Positions 16,122 to 22,747 of a DNA stretch of 23,331 nt are shown one piece after another. Numbering within the stretch: the stretch's first letter is position 1; every line of letters begins with the position of its first letter. The DNA is from Candidatus Woesearchaeota archaeon. Lineage in GTDB: Archaea; Nanobdellota; Nanobdellia; Woesearchaeales; JAUUYB01. The DNA lies in assembly GCA_030590605.1 (NCBI GenBank), contig JAUUYB010000002.1:1-23331 (forward strand). The letters run 5' to 3'. Under the pieces are notes generated by a model. The model worked only from the letters and a program-made list of their open reading frames with translations. It was not told the origin of the DNA and made no database searches. The translations under genes were made by a program, and so were the position numbers.

Positions 16122-16776
16122 TTTTTGTTATCACAGCGTAGAGCGCAGCGATAAAGAAGAGATAAGAGAGGATCTCAAGCCCATGCCCGATCCAGTAAAA
16201 TGGGGCGAAAAATAGGAAAAGTGCATAAGAGGCATATGCAAGATATAGACCGGCCATACCCATGAAATAAAGCATCTGCGCACGTTTCCTGCCATGTTTG
16301 TATTTCAGATAAAGGTCATAGAGCACGAATGCAGTGAACACAGTGACTGAGAGATGGAAGAAGAGTGCCTTGATGTCAGCAGTGATTCCTGCTATGATTG
16401 TAAGAAGCACTATCGCGACCTGCACGTTGCGTTTAGGGAATCCTAATGCGATAAAGAAGAGATAGAGAAATCCTAAGAGAAGAGACCCAAGTCGGATTGC
16501 AAGGAACAAGACGACAACTGGATGGAGGTTAAAGATCTCGAAAAGCATACCCTTTGTCATGATGCCTGTATAGATGAAGACATCGATGATGAACGAGAAG
16601 AAATTACCCACAGTGAAGAAGAAAAAAGCTATTGTAAAGTACATGAGAGACTGCTCCCTATAGAGTTTGTACATCCGATAAGCCTTCCAGAACATAATAG
16701 CTGTCAGGATTAACGCAACAAGTTTGAGAGAAGTATCAATCGTATTGATATAAGTGATGGTCCTAGGAATAAGCAT
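16084..16776 (-). CDS. Seven-helix membrane protein of unknown function
   Basis: This 230-residue, very hydrophobic protein has about seven membrane helices and a basic C-terminal tail (KNETKARKTRNHT). I see no transporter or enzyme motif. A ribosome binding site AAGGAGG (plus-strand CCTCCTT, 16781-16787) lies four bases before ATG 16776. Two TATA-like boxes are upstream: 16798-16805, which would give almost no leader, and 16846-16854, which would give a leader of about 47 bases including the ribosome binding site. It overlaps the winged-helix gene by 38 bases. Pairs of a multi-helix membrane protein and a wHTH protein suggest membrane sensing linked to transcription, which is an inference only. 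Confidence 0.75.
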   Translation of the reverse strand: MLIPRTITYINTIDTSLKLVALILTAIMFWKAYRMYKLYREQSLMYFTIAFFFFTVGNFFSFIIDVFIYTGIMTKGMLFEIFNLHPVVVLFLAIRLGSLLLGFLYLFFIALGFPKRNVQVAIVLLTIIAGITADIKALFFHLSVTVFTAFVLYDLYLKYKHGRKRAQMLYFMGMAGLYLAYASYALFLFFAPFYWIGHGLEILSYLFFIAALYAVITKNETKARKTRNHT

Positions 16777-16845
16777 ATATCCTCCTTTTTTTCATGATTT
16801 ATAAAGTTTATGAATCTCCCTTCTGTAGTGGTCTTGGATAACCTA

Positions 16846-16854
16846 TTTATAAAA
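16846..16854. promoter_or_regulatory. Shared TATA box between two divergent genes
   Basis: TTTATAAAA can be read on both strands. On the plus strand it lies about 38 bases before the 50-codon gene at 16888; on the minus strand it would give the seven-helix membrane protein gene a leader containing its ribosome binding site. Confidence 0.45.
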
Positions 16855-16887
16855 AATAGTTCTGTAAGATAGATGAGGTGATTGGTT

Positions 16888-17040
16888 ATGGATTTAATGA
16901 ATAACACAAAGACGATTTTAGAACAAGAGATGAGGATTTCTTTCTTTGATATCCTCAGAAGACCTCCGACAAAGCAGGAACGTGCAATGATTCACGAACT
17001 GGTCACAGACCGATTCAATTACGCTGAAATGTCTCTCTAG
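16888..17040 (+). CDS. Small 50-residue protein, unknown family
   Basis: This short gene encodes MDLMNNTKTILEQEMRIS..., a 50-residue soluble protein with alternating charged and hydrophobic residues (FFDILRRPPTKQERAMIHEL is the central part) and no Cys or membrane segment. The case for a real gene is the context. A near-perfect Shine-Dalgarno GAGGTGAT (16875-16882) sits five bases before the ATG, a TATA box lies upstream at 16846-16854, and two strong hairpins with a T-tract follow right after the stop. The opposite-strand ORF across 16918-17163 has none of these. It may be a small DNA- or protein-binding factor, but no family is recognised. Confidence 0.6.
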   Translation: MDLMNNTKTILEQEMRISFFDILRRPPTKQERAMIHELVTDRFNYAEMSL

Positions 17041-17051
17041 TACACCAATAT

Positions 17052-17078
17052 GCGCTCCGGTACCCCATACTGGAGCGC
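17052..17078 (+). other. Strong 11-bp hairpin after the 50-codon gene
   Basis: GCGCTCC-G-GTA pairs with TAC-T-GGAGCGC (11 pairs including one G-T) around the five-base loop CCCCA. It begins 12 bases after the stop codon and is followed by a short T run (17082-17085). It could protect or end the mRNA. Confidence 0.6.
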
Positions 17079-17088
17079 TGATTTTCAC

Positions 17089-17130
17089 GCTGGGAGCCCC
17101 TTCGGGGACTCTCGGCCCTCCCCCCTTTTT
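17089..17130 (+). terminator. GC-rich hairpin followed by C and T tracts
   Basis: GGGAG-CCCC pairs with GGGG-A-CTCTC (17092-17113, one bulged A, one G-T) around a TTC loop, and can extend by pairs at the base. It is followed by a C-rich stretch and five T bases (17126-17130). The arrangement resembles a bacterial-style intrinsic terminator, which is unusual in archaea. Confidence 0.5.
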
Positions 17131-17173
17131 ATGAAAAAAATGTACAGAGGTGAAACACAACAATCACATTACA

Positions 17174-17183
17174 TTTATAAATA
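17174..17183 (+). promoter_or_regulatory. TATA box upstream of the candidate structured RNA
   Basis: TTTATAAATA, preceded by ACA, predicts a transcript start near 17202-17206, which is where the closing stem of the RNA candidate begins. No long reading frame starts here; the first ATG (17211) opens only six codons. Confidence 0.55.
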
Positions 17184-17200
17184 AGTAATGCTTTAAACAT

Positions 17201-17403
17201 AATTGTTCAAATGGGTCCTCGTTTGAGCTGAAACGTCTGTTTTGGCGGTGATTCCGAGACACTCTTGAGCAAAACAGCCCGTTGCGAGAGTACTCAATGG
17301 AGCTTACGATAAAATCAAGCTATGAGCTTGGGAGTTAGCTTAACGGGCATCAAACCTTTAAAATCATCGTTAAATACACAATAAAGAGCAATTTGAACGA
17401 ATT
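17201..17403 (+). ncRNA. Candidate structured RNA of about 200 bases upstream of dnaG
   Basis: The 5' end AATTGTTCAAAT (17201-17212) pairs with ATTTGAAC-G-AATT (17391-17403), 12 pairs with one bulged G, closing a domain. Inside are a GTTT/AAAC hairpin (17221-17234), a perfect CTGTTTTG/CAAAACAG stem (17237-17244 with 17270-17277), and GCCCGTT/AACGGGC (17277-17283 with 17342-17348). CGTT (17280-17283) can instead pair with AACG (17232-17235), so two folds compete. A TATA box at 17174-17183 fits the 5' end. It could be a free RNA or a long dnaG leader. It does not show the key motifs of SRP RNA, RNase P RNA or tRNA. Bases 17404-17489 hold nothing further that I can identify. Confidence 0.45.
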
Positions 17404-17504
17404 TACTATCAATCAATCATATTCACCTTTGTTTTTTCGCACAGGAAACCAGTTTGGTATAGGTTCGTTCTTATAGTCTGCTCTTTTGCATGGAGGCAGA
17501 GAAA

Positions 17505-18740
17505 ATGGCAAAAATTAGCCCAGTATCATCAAAATATATAATCCATGCCACAATCGATATCGAAGGAGTCGTAGACCGTCCTGACGTCATAGGAGCTATT
17601 TTCGGGCAGACAGAAGGACTTCTAGGAACAGACCTAGAACTACGGGAACTTCAAAGAAGTGGCAGAATAGGACGCATCGAAGTGGATGTAGAGACTAGGA
17701 GTGGAAAGACAAAAGGAAACATCATAATCCCATCATCTTTAGATATGGCTGAGACCGCGATCGTAGGAGCTGCGTTAGAGATTATCCAAAGGATAGGCCC
17801 TTGCAACGCAAAGGTAAAAGTCGTCGATATCGAGGATGTACGTGTTTCTAAGCGGAATTTCGTGATTGACAGAGCGAAAACCCTTCTCAGGAGGATGATT
17901 GACAAAGTCGTGCCTGACAGCCAGGAACTGGCTGATGAGGTCGCATACTCTGTCAGGGTCATGGAGATCCAGACATATGGCAGGGAAAGACTTCCAGCAG
18001 GACCCGCTATCGACGAAAGCGACGAGATAATCGTAGTCGAGGGCAGGGCTGATGTTATCAATCTCCTGAAACATGGATTTAAGAACGCAATCGCCATAAA
18101 CGGGACTTCTGTACCCCAGACTGTAGCAGAGCTTTCTAAGAAGAAGGTCATTACAGCGTTTGTAGATGGAGACAGAGGAGGAAAGCTCATCGTTCGAGAG
18201 CTCACCGCTGTCGCAGAGATAGACTACGTGACCTTCGCCCCTGACGGGAAAGAAGTTGAAGAGATAACGAAGAAAGAGATTCACAAGTGTCTGCGAAGCA
18301 GAGTGTCTGCAGAACAGGCATTGCTTGAGCTCGGCGTTAAGAATGGAGGGAATAAGATTCAAACTAAGACTGGTCCTAGACCCCCTCAGAGATCACCTCA
18401 GAGACCAGCAGCTCGACCTGCGTATCAGGAAAAGAAGAAAGTCATGAATGATGCTGAGAAAAAGAAGTTCAAGGAGATGATCGAGAATCTTATCGGTACT
18501 CGGGGAGCATATATCCTGGATCAAAAATTGAGTATCTTAGGGAAACTGCCTATCTCTGAACTTGCGACCACTCTGAAGAGTCTGAACACCGGTGTTTACG
18601 CTGTCTTATTTGACGGAGTCATCGATAAAGAGATTGTGACAGTCTCGGAAAAGACTGGTGTGAGCTACATCATAGGGATGGACACCAAGGTAAAGAGTAC
18701 AGAAACCAGAGTGACCATCAAGACAATCAACGATTTTTAA
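17505..18740 (+). CDS. dnaG: Archaeal DnaG primase-like protein
   Basis: Archaeal DnaG has a Toprim domain and is found both as a primase and as a core of the RNA-degrading exosome. The 411-residue protein starts with the family N terminus (KYIIHATIDIEGVVDRPDVI, then GAIFGQTEGLLG). The Toprim acidic residues are present: E179 in VVEGRADV, and D221 and D223 in VDGDRGG. A Pro/Arg/Gln-rich linker (about residues 283-310) precedes a C-terminal domain. I chose ATG 17505 and not ATG 17490: GGAGG (17492-17496) is eight bases before 17505 and overlaps the upstream ATG, and family members start here. A strong T-rich terminator region follows. Confidence 0.93.
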   Translation: MAKISPVSSKYIIHATIDIEGVVDRPDVIGAIFGQTEGLLGTDLELRELQRSGRIGRIEVDVETRSGKTKGNIIIPSSLDMAETAIVGAALEIIQRIGPCNAKVKVVDIEDVRVSKRNFVIDRAKTLLRRMIDKVVPDSQELADEVAYSVRVMEIQTYGRERLPAGPAIDESDEIIVVEGRADVINLLKHGFKNAIAINGTSVPQTVAELSKKKVITAFVDGDRGGKLIVRELTAVAEIDYVTFAPDGKEVEEITKKEIHKCLRSRVSAEQALLELGVKNGGNKIQTKTGPRPPQRSPQRPAARPAYQEKKKVMNDAEKKKFKEMIENLIGTRGAYILDQKLSILGKLPISELATTLKSLNTGVYAVLFDGVIDKEIVTVSEKTGVSYIIGMDTKVKSTETRVTIKTINDF

Positions 18741-18743
18741 TTA

Positions 18744-18780
18744 TTTTTTTCTCTTTTTTTTCTTCTTTCTTATTTTTTTT
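18744..18780 (+). terminator. Multiple oligo-T tracts after dnaG
   Basis: Three T runs of seven to eight bases (18744-18750, 18754-18761, 18773-18780) follow the dnaG stop, a strong archaeal termination zone, just before structured repeat copy 2. Confidence 0.7.
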
Positions 18781-18790
18781 ATCCACATTT

Positions 18791-18915
18791 AGCGTAAGCA
18801 CTGCCATCACTGGCGCAGGTCGGGCCGAGGGAGGGCTCCTCCGGAGTGGCCCGTAGGACATTTGCGTAGCAAATGGCCGTCTGCTGCCATTAGTGGGGGC
18901 TGTGCTGAAGCGTTC
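18791..18915 (+). repeat. 125-base structured repeat element, copy 2
   Basis: This is the second copy of the element at 15567-15691, in the same orientation and with no insertions or deletions. The junction, the GC-rich arm and the CATTTGC/GCAAATG hairpin are unchanged except for loop bases (hairpin loop GTA instead of AAA; TT to AG beside the inner arm) and one bulge base. The outer stem differs at many positions yet still pairs: 18797-18812 with 18891-18906. It starts AGCGTAA (18791-18797) and ends AGCGT (18909-18913). Like copy 1 it sits between convergent genes just after a T-tract, 51 bases past the dnaG stop. The rest of the gap to 18988 holds no gene that I can see. Confidence 0.8.
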
Positions 18916-18988
18916 TAACCTTAACAGGATATTAAGAGGAGAAAAACATTATCTATATCAATCAATCAAAATAATAAAACTAAGAACC

Positions 18989-20161
18989 CTAACCAACAAT
19001 CGCATCGATGACTGCTCTGAACTCAGCTTCCTCTGATGAGACATCCCCTGATAATTCATGACCATTCCCGACTCGCGAATATTCACATCCGAAGACAAAT
19101 GTAGGGATCGAGCCTCGAGGGTTATATTTTTTATAGACTGCCATATGGTCAACCGGGACTTCTGTCTCAACCTCAGTGGTCAGAGTATCATCACCAGTAT
19201 CAATCTCCCAATGATATGTAGAGATGATCCCTTTTTCAGCGTATTCTAGGACAATCTTATCGAACGTATCTCCGACCCAGTTGCAGTGACCGCACCACGT
19301 TGTAGAGAAGAGATAGACCGCGGGTTTTCCGCCCTCAGTACACAGATCGTCACCTGTCTCTGAAAATGTCGTGATACTTGATGCAGGAACGAATCCATCA
19401 TCTCCAATGACATTTCCAACAATGACATTTCCGGTATTTTCGAAACTATGGATGATCTCGATATCCGCATCTTCTTCCAGTCCATCCACATAAGCCTGGA
19501 TAGCCCCTGTCTGTTTACCCATCTTAAGAAGCATGACAATCTCTTCACGTGATTCTTCAAGACTTTCCAGGTTCTCCTGGTTCGCTTCATAGAATGCAGT
19601 GATTTCCTCTTCGCTGATTTCAATCAATGGAAAGATTGTCGCGTTGACAAGCTCGACTACGATGAGCTGCTCACGATACATTTCAATGATCTCATCCATT
19701 GTTATTCCTCTCGTAGACAGCTGATTCTCTAGATACTCTTCAGAGAACCCTGATTCTTCTAGGAGTTCGTCCACAAATTCCTGCGCTCGTTCTGTAGTCA
19801 CTTCGATGCCTTTTTCCTCTGCATCCTGAAGCAACAGGACCTTCTCAATAGTCTGGGTTAGGATGATCCCTTTAGAGACTTGAGCCTTGTATTCATCAGG
19901 AAGGATGTCCCACTGTTCTTCGATTTCAGATACTGATATCTCTTCCCCATTCACTATCGCAGCCACCTCAGGTATCTCAGTAGGGTTAGGGGGTTCAGTA
20001 TTGCCCGGATTGAAATTGATTATAAGAACTACTATTATGATAAGAGCGGCAGCGCCTAGTACTGCGTAGCCTACATTCGGCTTGAACTTCTTCTTCGATG
20101 ATTTATGAGCATGGTGTTTATGTGATTTATGAATTGCTTTTTTTGTGTCCTTCTCCAACAT
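18989..20161 (-). CDS. Membrane-anchored SurA-like chaperone/thioredoxin fusion
   Basis: From ATG 20161 this is a 390-residue protein. It has a His/Lys-rich cytoplasmic start, one membrane helix (about residues 32-50), and a SurA/trigger-factor-like helical domain (about 65-215) that opens VAAIVNGEEISVSEIEEQW. A C-terminal thioredoxin-like domain follows, with VYLFSTTWCGHCNWVGD (CGHC as in disulfide isomerases) and the cis-Pro loop SIPTFVFGC. Extra cysteines occur in DDLC and FGCEY. It probably folds exported proteins and handles their disulfides outside the membrane. A longer reading to 20239 is rejected, because the TATA box at 20197-20205 lies inside it and GAGGTG (plus CACCTC, 20166-20171) precedes ATG 20161. 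Confidence 0.82.
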   Translation of the reverse strand: MLEKDTKKAIHKSHKHHAHKSSKKKFKPNVGYAVLGAAALIIIVVLIINFNPGNTEPPNPTEIPEVAAIVNGEEISVSEIEEQWDILPDEYKAQVSKGIILTQTIEKVLLLQDAEEKGIEVTTERAQEFVDELLEESGFSEEYLENQLSTRGITMDEIIEMYREQLIVVELVNATIFPLIEISEEEITAFYEANQENLESLEESREEIVMLLKMGKQTGAIQAYVDGLEEDADIEIIHSFENTGNVIVGNVIGDDGFVPASSITTFSETGDDLCTEGGKPAVYLFSTTWCGHCNWVGDTFDKIVLEYAEKGIISTYHWEIDTGDDTLTTEVETEVPVDHMAVYKKYNPRGSIPTFVFGCEYSRVGNGHELSGDVSSEEAEFRAVIDAIVG

Positions 20162-20196
20162 ATTCCACCTCGGTGATGTAGAAAACTCCCATTTTT

Positions 20197-20205
20197 TATT
20201 TAAAT
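20197..20205 (-). promoter_or_regulatory. TATA box of the SurA-like/thioredoxin gene
   Basis: ATTTAAATA on the minus strand predicts a transcript start near 20174, just before the GAGGTG ribosome binding site and ATG 20161. Confidence 0.55.
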
Positions 20206-20280
20206 GTTTCGTAGGACCGTTCAATTTCGTGTACATCAAGTGATGCAGCTGCGCCTATACCAAAAAATTGTATCCATAAC

Positions 20281-20288
20281 TATAAATA
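20281..20288 (+). promoter_or_regulatory. TATA box of the HerA-like gene
   Basis: TATAAATA is centred about 28 bases before ATG 20312, which makes that codon the leaderless start and excludes longer in-frame readings from 20204. Confidence 0.6.
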
Positions 20289-20311
20289 GGAGATTTTCCA
20301 AAGGCAAACTC

Positions 20312-21637
20312 ATGTATGAGATCATCATAGGTAGGAGTGAGAAAGACAGGAAACGTTTCGGAAAGGAAGGCGCCATCCTGATAGGCAGACATTACGTCAA
20401 GATGGGCCAGACTACCTCTCTCTCGAACCCGGTTTTGATGGATATCACAAGAGCACACGTGGTTTTCGTATGCGGAAAGCGAGGTGGCGGAAAGTCATAT
20501 ACTATGGGAGTCATCGCTGAAGGCCTGACAGATCTCCCTCCTGAGATTAGGAACAATCTCTCGATTATCCTGTTAGATACTATGGGCGTCTACTGGAGCA
20601 TGAAATATGGAAACAAAAAAGACGCTGATCTTCTCCGTGATTGGGGATTAAAAGAGAAAGATCTGGATGTCACCATATTCACTCCGGTTGGTTATTTTGA
20701 TGAGTTCAAGGAAAAAGGCATCCCTACTGATATTCCTTTCTCAATCAAGCCCTCAGAGCTGGATTCAGGTGATTGGTGCACTACCTTTGAACTGAACGAG
20801 AACGATCCTATCGCACTCCTTATTGAAAGGGTTATTTTCAAGCTCAAAGATTCCGGGAAGAATTATTCTATAGATGATATATTAAAAGAGATTAAGGACG
20901 ATAAAAAATCTATAGACCAGGTGAGATATGCCGCTGAGAACAGGTTCACTAGCGCTAAACAATGGGGGCTCTTCAAGGAGACTGGTACCCCTCTCTCTGC
21001 CCTCGCCCAAGCTGGTAAGATAACTATCCTGGATCTTTCCTGTTATGCGACTCTTGCAAACGGTTGGAAGATCAAAGCACTCGTTGTTGGTCTGGTCTCC
21101 GAAAAACTCTTCATCCACCGGATGGTCGCAAGACGGAATGAGGAGTTCAAGCAGATTCATAAATCCATAAGCTATTTCGATGACAATGAAGAAGAGACTG
21201 ATATTGCACGGCTGCCTTTAGTCTGGCTGGTGATCGATGAAGCGCATGAGTTCCTGCCAAGGGAAGGGAAGACTGCTGCTTCAGACCCGCTTATCACTAT
21301 CCTTCGTGAAGGCAGACAACCAGGGATCTCTCTTATACTTGCATCACAACAGCCAGGGAAGATCCACACTGATGTGATGACTCAATCAGACACCCTGATT
21401 GCACATAGGTTGACTGCAAAGTTAGATACAGACGCACTCGGCGGACTCATGCAAAGCTATATGCGGGAAGGACTAGACAAGTTCCTGAATGAGCTTCCGA
21501 GAACCAAAGGCGCAGCACTGATTCTCGATGATACGAATGAGAAGATATACCCGGTTAAGATTCGCCCTAGATTTACTTGGCACGGAGGAGAATCGCCATC
21601 CGCTCTTGAAGAGAAAAAGAGTAAATATAAATTATAA
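20312..21637 (+). CDS. HerA-family (DUF87) hexameric ATPase
   Basis: This 441-residue protein belongs to the HerA/FtsK-like P-loop ATPases that move DNA. The Walker A motif GKRGGGKS is at 55-62 and Walker B LVWLVIDEAHEFLP has D309 and E310. ILREGRQPGISLILASQQPG is the sensor/arginine-finger segment typical of HerA. A short N-terminal beta-rich part (GAILIGRHYVKMGQTTSLSN) resembles the HAS-barrel that starts HerA proteins. In many archaea HerA works with NurA nuclease and Mre11-Rad50 in end resection, but no nurA, mre11 or rad50 is here, so this may be a paralog with another job. ATG 20312 is set by the TATA box at 20281-20288. Confidence 0.85.
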   Translation: MYEIIIGRSEKDRKRFGKEGAILIGRHYVKMGQTTSLSNPVLMDITRAHVVFVCGKRGGGKSYTMGVIAEGLTDLPPEIRNNLSIILLDTMGVYWSMKYGNKKDADLLRDWGLKEKDLDVTIFTPVGYFDEFKEKGIPTDIPFSIKPSELDSGDWCTTFELNENDPIALLIERVIFKLKDSGKNYSIDDILKEIKDDKKSIDQVRYAAENRFTSAKQWGLFKETGTPLSALAQAGKITILDLSCYATLANGWKIKALVVGLVSEKLFIHRMVARRNEEFKQIHKSISYFDDNEEETDIARLPLVWLVIDEAHEFLPREGKTAASDPLITILREGRQPGISLILASQQPGKIHTDVMTQSDTLIAHRLTAKLDTDALGGLMQSYMREGLDKFLNELPRTKGAALILDDTNEKIYPVKIRPRFTWHGGESPSALEEKKSKYKL

Positions 21638-21676
21638 AAAAAATCCCATATATACCTTATATTCTTCTGTTCTTTT

Positions 21677-21907
21677 TCAAACAGAATATTTCTGCCTGTC
21701 ATGCCATTCCTTAAGCTTTCCTTTATTCCAGGAAGATACAGGAGTGCAATAACCAGTCACTCTGCTATATACAGTGAGTTTAGGTTTTTTCGCGTGCTCC
21801 TCTGTATATGACTCCTTGCATGCATCTCCACAGACAATTATCCCTGTAGATGATGTAAAACCACTAGCTTCCGCTACATTTTTCCCGCAGACTGCGCACT
21901 CTTCCAT
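21677..21907 (-). CDS. Stand-alone NrdD C-terminal-like zinc protein
   Basis: This 76-residue protein looks like the extreme C terminus of anaerobic ribonucleotide reductase NrdD, but on its own. It has a zinc-binding set C4-x2-C7 and C26-x3-C30, then YSRVTGYCTPVSSWNKGK (47-64) and DRQKY (70-74), which match the RVTGY-PVSxWNxGK-DRxxY pattern at the end of NrdD. The radical-bearing glycine (RVCGY in full NrdD) and the catalytic barrel are absent; Cys54 lies within the motif instead. It is the second gene of a pair, nine bases after the 61-residue ORF. A separate zinc domain, a regulator or a relic are all possible. The family match is by eye. Confidence 0.65.
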   Translation of the reverse strand: MEECAVCGKNVAEASGFTSSTGIIVCGDACKESYTEEHAKKPKLTVYSRVTGYCTPVSSWNKGKLKEWHDRQKYSV

Positions 21908-21916
21908 TCGCTCACC

Positions 21917-22102
21917 TCAATCATAGACAATCACTTCATCATTCAGGTCTCTTTCGATCTTATGGACAAGATTATATCGATCATATCCTGCTATGACGTT
22001 CTCGAAGACATTCTTTTTTGTCTTCACCCATTTGTAAGGCACTTTTCGGCTTTTCTTCTGCCGGATGAGTTCCATCGTCTCAACCCCTTTTTTGTATGCC
22101 AT
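21917..22102 (-). CDS. Small 61-residue protein, unknown family
   Basis: I do not recognise this basic N-terminal/acidic C-terminal protein (MAYKKGVETMELIRQKKSRK at the start, LNDEVIVYD at the end). It has no cysteine and no membrane segment. A TATA box at 22128-22136 (TTTTAAATA on the minus strand) is centred about 30 bases before ATG 22102, which fits leaderless expression, and the NrdD-like gene follows after nine bases, so the two appear to form an operon. That context is the main reason to accept it as a gene. Confidence 0.55.
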   Translation of the reverse strand: MAYKKGVETMELIRQKKSRKVPYKWVKTKKNVFENVIAGYDRYNLVHKIERDLNDEVIVYD

Positions 22103-22127
22103 CTATAAAAAATAAGTATATTATAGA

Positions 22128-22136
22128 TATTTAAAA
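22128..22136 (-). promoter_or_regulatory. TATA box of the two-gene minus-strand operon
   Basis: TTTTAAATA on the minus strand, centred about 30 bases before ATG 22102. Confidence 0.5.
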
Positions 22137-22161
22137 CTATTCCAATTAAAAAATAAGAAAA

Positions 22162-22170
22162 ATATAAATA
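22162..22170 (+). promoter_or_regulatory. TATA box of the Lrp/AsnC-type gene
   Basis: ATATAAATA is centred 27 bases before ATG 22193, fitting leaderless transcription. It lies back to back with the TATA box of the divergent operon, about 34 bases apart, so one regulator could control both. Confidence 0.6.
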
Positions 22171-22192
22171 TTACATATATATTATAGGTACA

Positions 22193-22747
22193 ATGACAAA
22201 CATCGACCAGAAACTTGGAATTGACGATAGGGACAAGACGATACTGGATATCATAGGTAACAACCCTCAGATTTCACAAAAAGAGATTGGCGAGAGAGTT
22301 AAGCTTTCACAACCGTCTGTAGGTGCAAGGATTCAGAAATTAAAGGAAAAGGGGATTCTTTCTGTAATCAGCGGAGTGAATTTCAAGAAAGTGGATCTCT
22401 TCCTGGCTAAAGTAGATGTTACCGCTAATGATACTGACACAGTATTGATGAGCTTCGATAAGTGCCCTTTCTTCATAAACGGGCTTGTCCTCTCAGGTAC
22501 ATACAATCTCAGTATATTTCTGGCAGCCCCATCTATTGGCGAGCTTGAAGAGGTCGTGAATTATCATCTCAGGCCTCTCGAAGGAGTCAAGAGTGTTAGG
22601 ATGGATATTGTGATAAAACCGATAAAAGATTTCGTGCTTCCGGTCTCATTCGACGTGAACAACTGTAATGATAAAAAAGTATTCACCCAGAAATGTAAGG
22701 TATGCCCTGTAAGGGCTAAGGTCTTCAACAAAACATCCCAAACTTAG
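22193..22747 (+). CDS. Lrp/AsnC-family regulator with a C-terminal cysteine tail
   Basis: This 184-residue protein has the Lrp helix-turn-helix at residues 10-60 (DDRDKTILDIIGNNPQISQK, then GERVKLSQPSVGARIQKLKEKGI) and an Lrp effector-binding (RAM-like) domain at about 65-145, with the turn VLSGTYNLSIFL. About 35 extra residues follow, with C158-x9-C168-x2-C171, plus Cys91 in the core. Typical family members are about 150 residues without such a tail, so metal or redox sensing is possible. The divergent NrdD-like operon shares its upstream region. Its stop overlaps that of the convergent gene on the other strand by four bases. Confidence 0.88.
   Translation: MTNIDQKLGIDDRDKTILDIIGNNPQISQKEIGERVKLSQPSVGARIQKLKEKGILSVISGVNFKKVDLFLAKVDVTANDTDTVLMSFDKCPFFINGLVLSGTYNLSIFLAAPSIGELEEVVNYHLRPLEGVKSVRMDIVIKPIKDFVLPVSFDVNNCNDKKVFTQKCKVCPVRAKVFNKTSQT

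Noticed and set aside
16918..17163. 81-residue ORF on the minus strand
   Set aside because: It has no ribosome binding site or promoter, crosses both GC-rich hairpins, and overlaps the better supported plus-strand 50-codon gene.
17201..17225. T-loop-like GTTCAAAT suggesting a tRNA
   Set aside because: The bases on either side do not form the five-pair T-stem, and no acceptor or anticodon arm can be drawn on either strand.
17651..18362. Two long minus-strand ORFs (184 and 195 residues) across dnaG
   Set aside because: They lie entirely inside the well-supported dnaG gene and have no recognisable family features.
15567..18915. The two structured repeats as integron attC sites bounding a cassette
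   Set aside because: They fold with conserved arms, but the ends lack the RYYYAAC/GTTRRRY core sites, and the 3.2 kb between them contains dnaG, a core chromosomal gene. No integrase is present.
18954..18968. ATCAATCAATCA shared with 17408-17419
   Set aside because: A short AT-rich tetranucleotide repeat that is expected by chance; too short and simple to be a repeat family.
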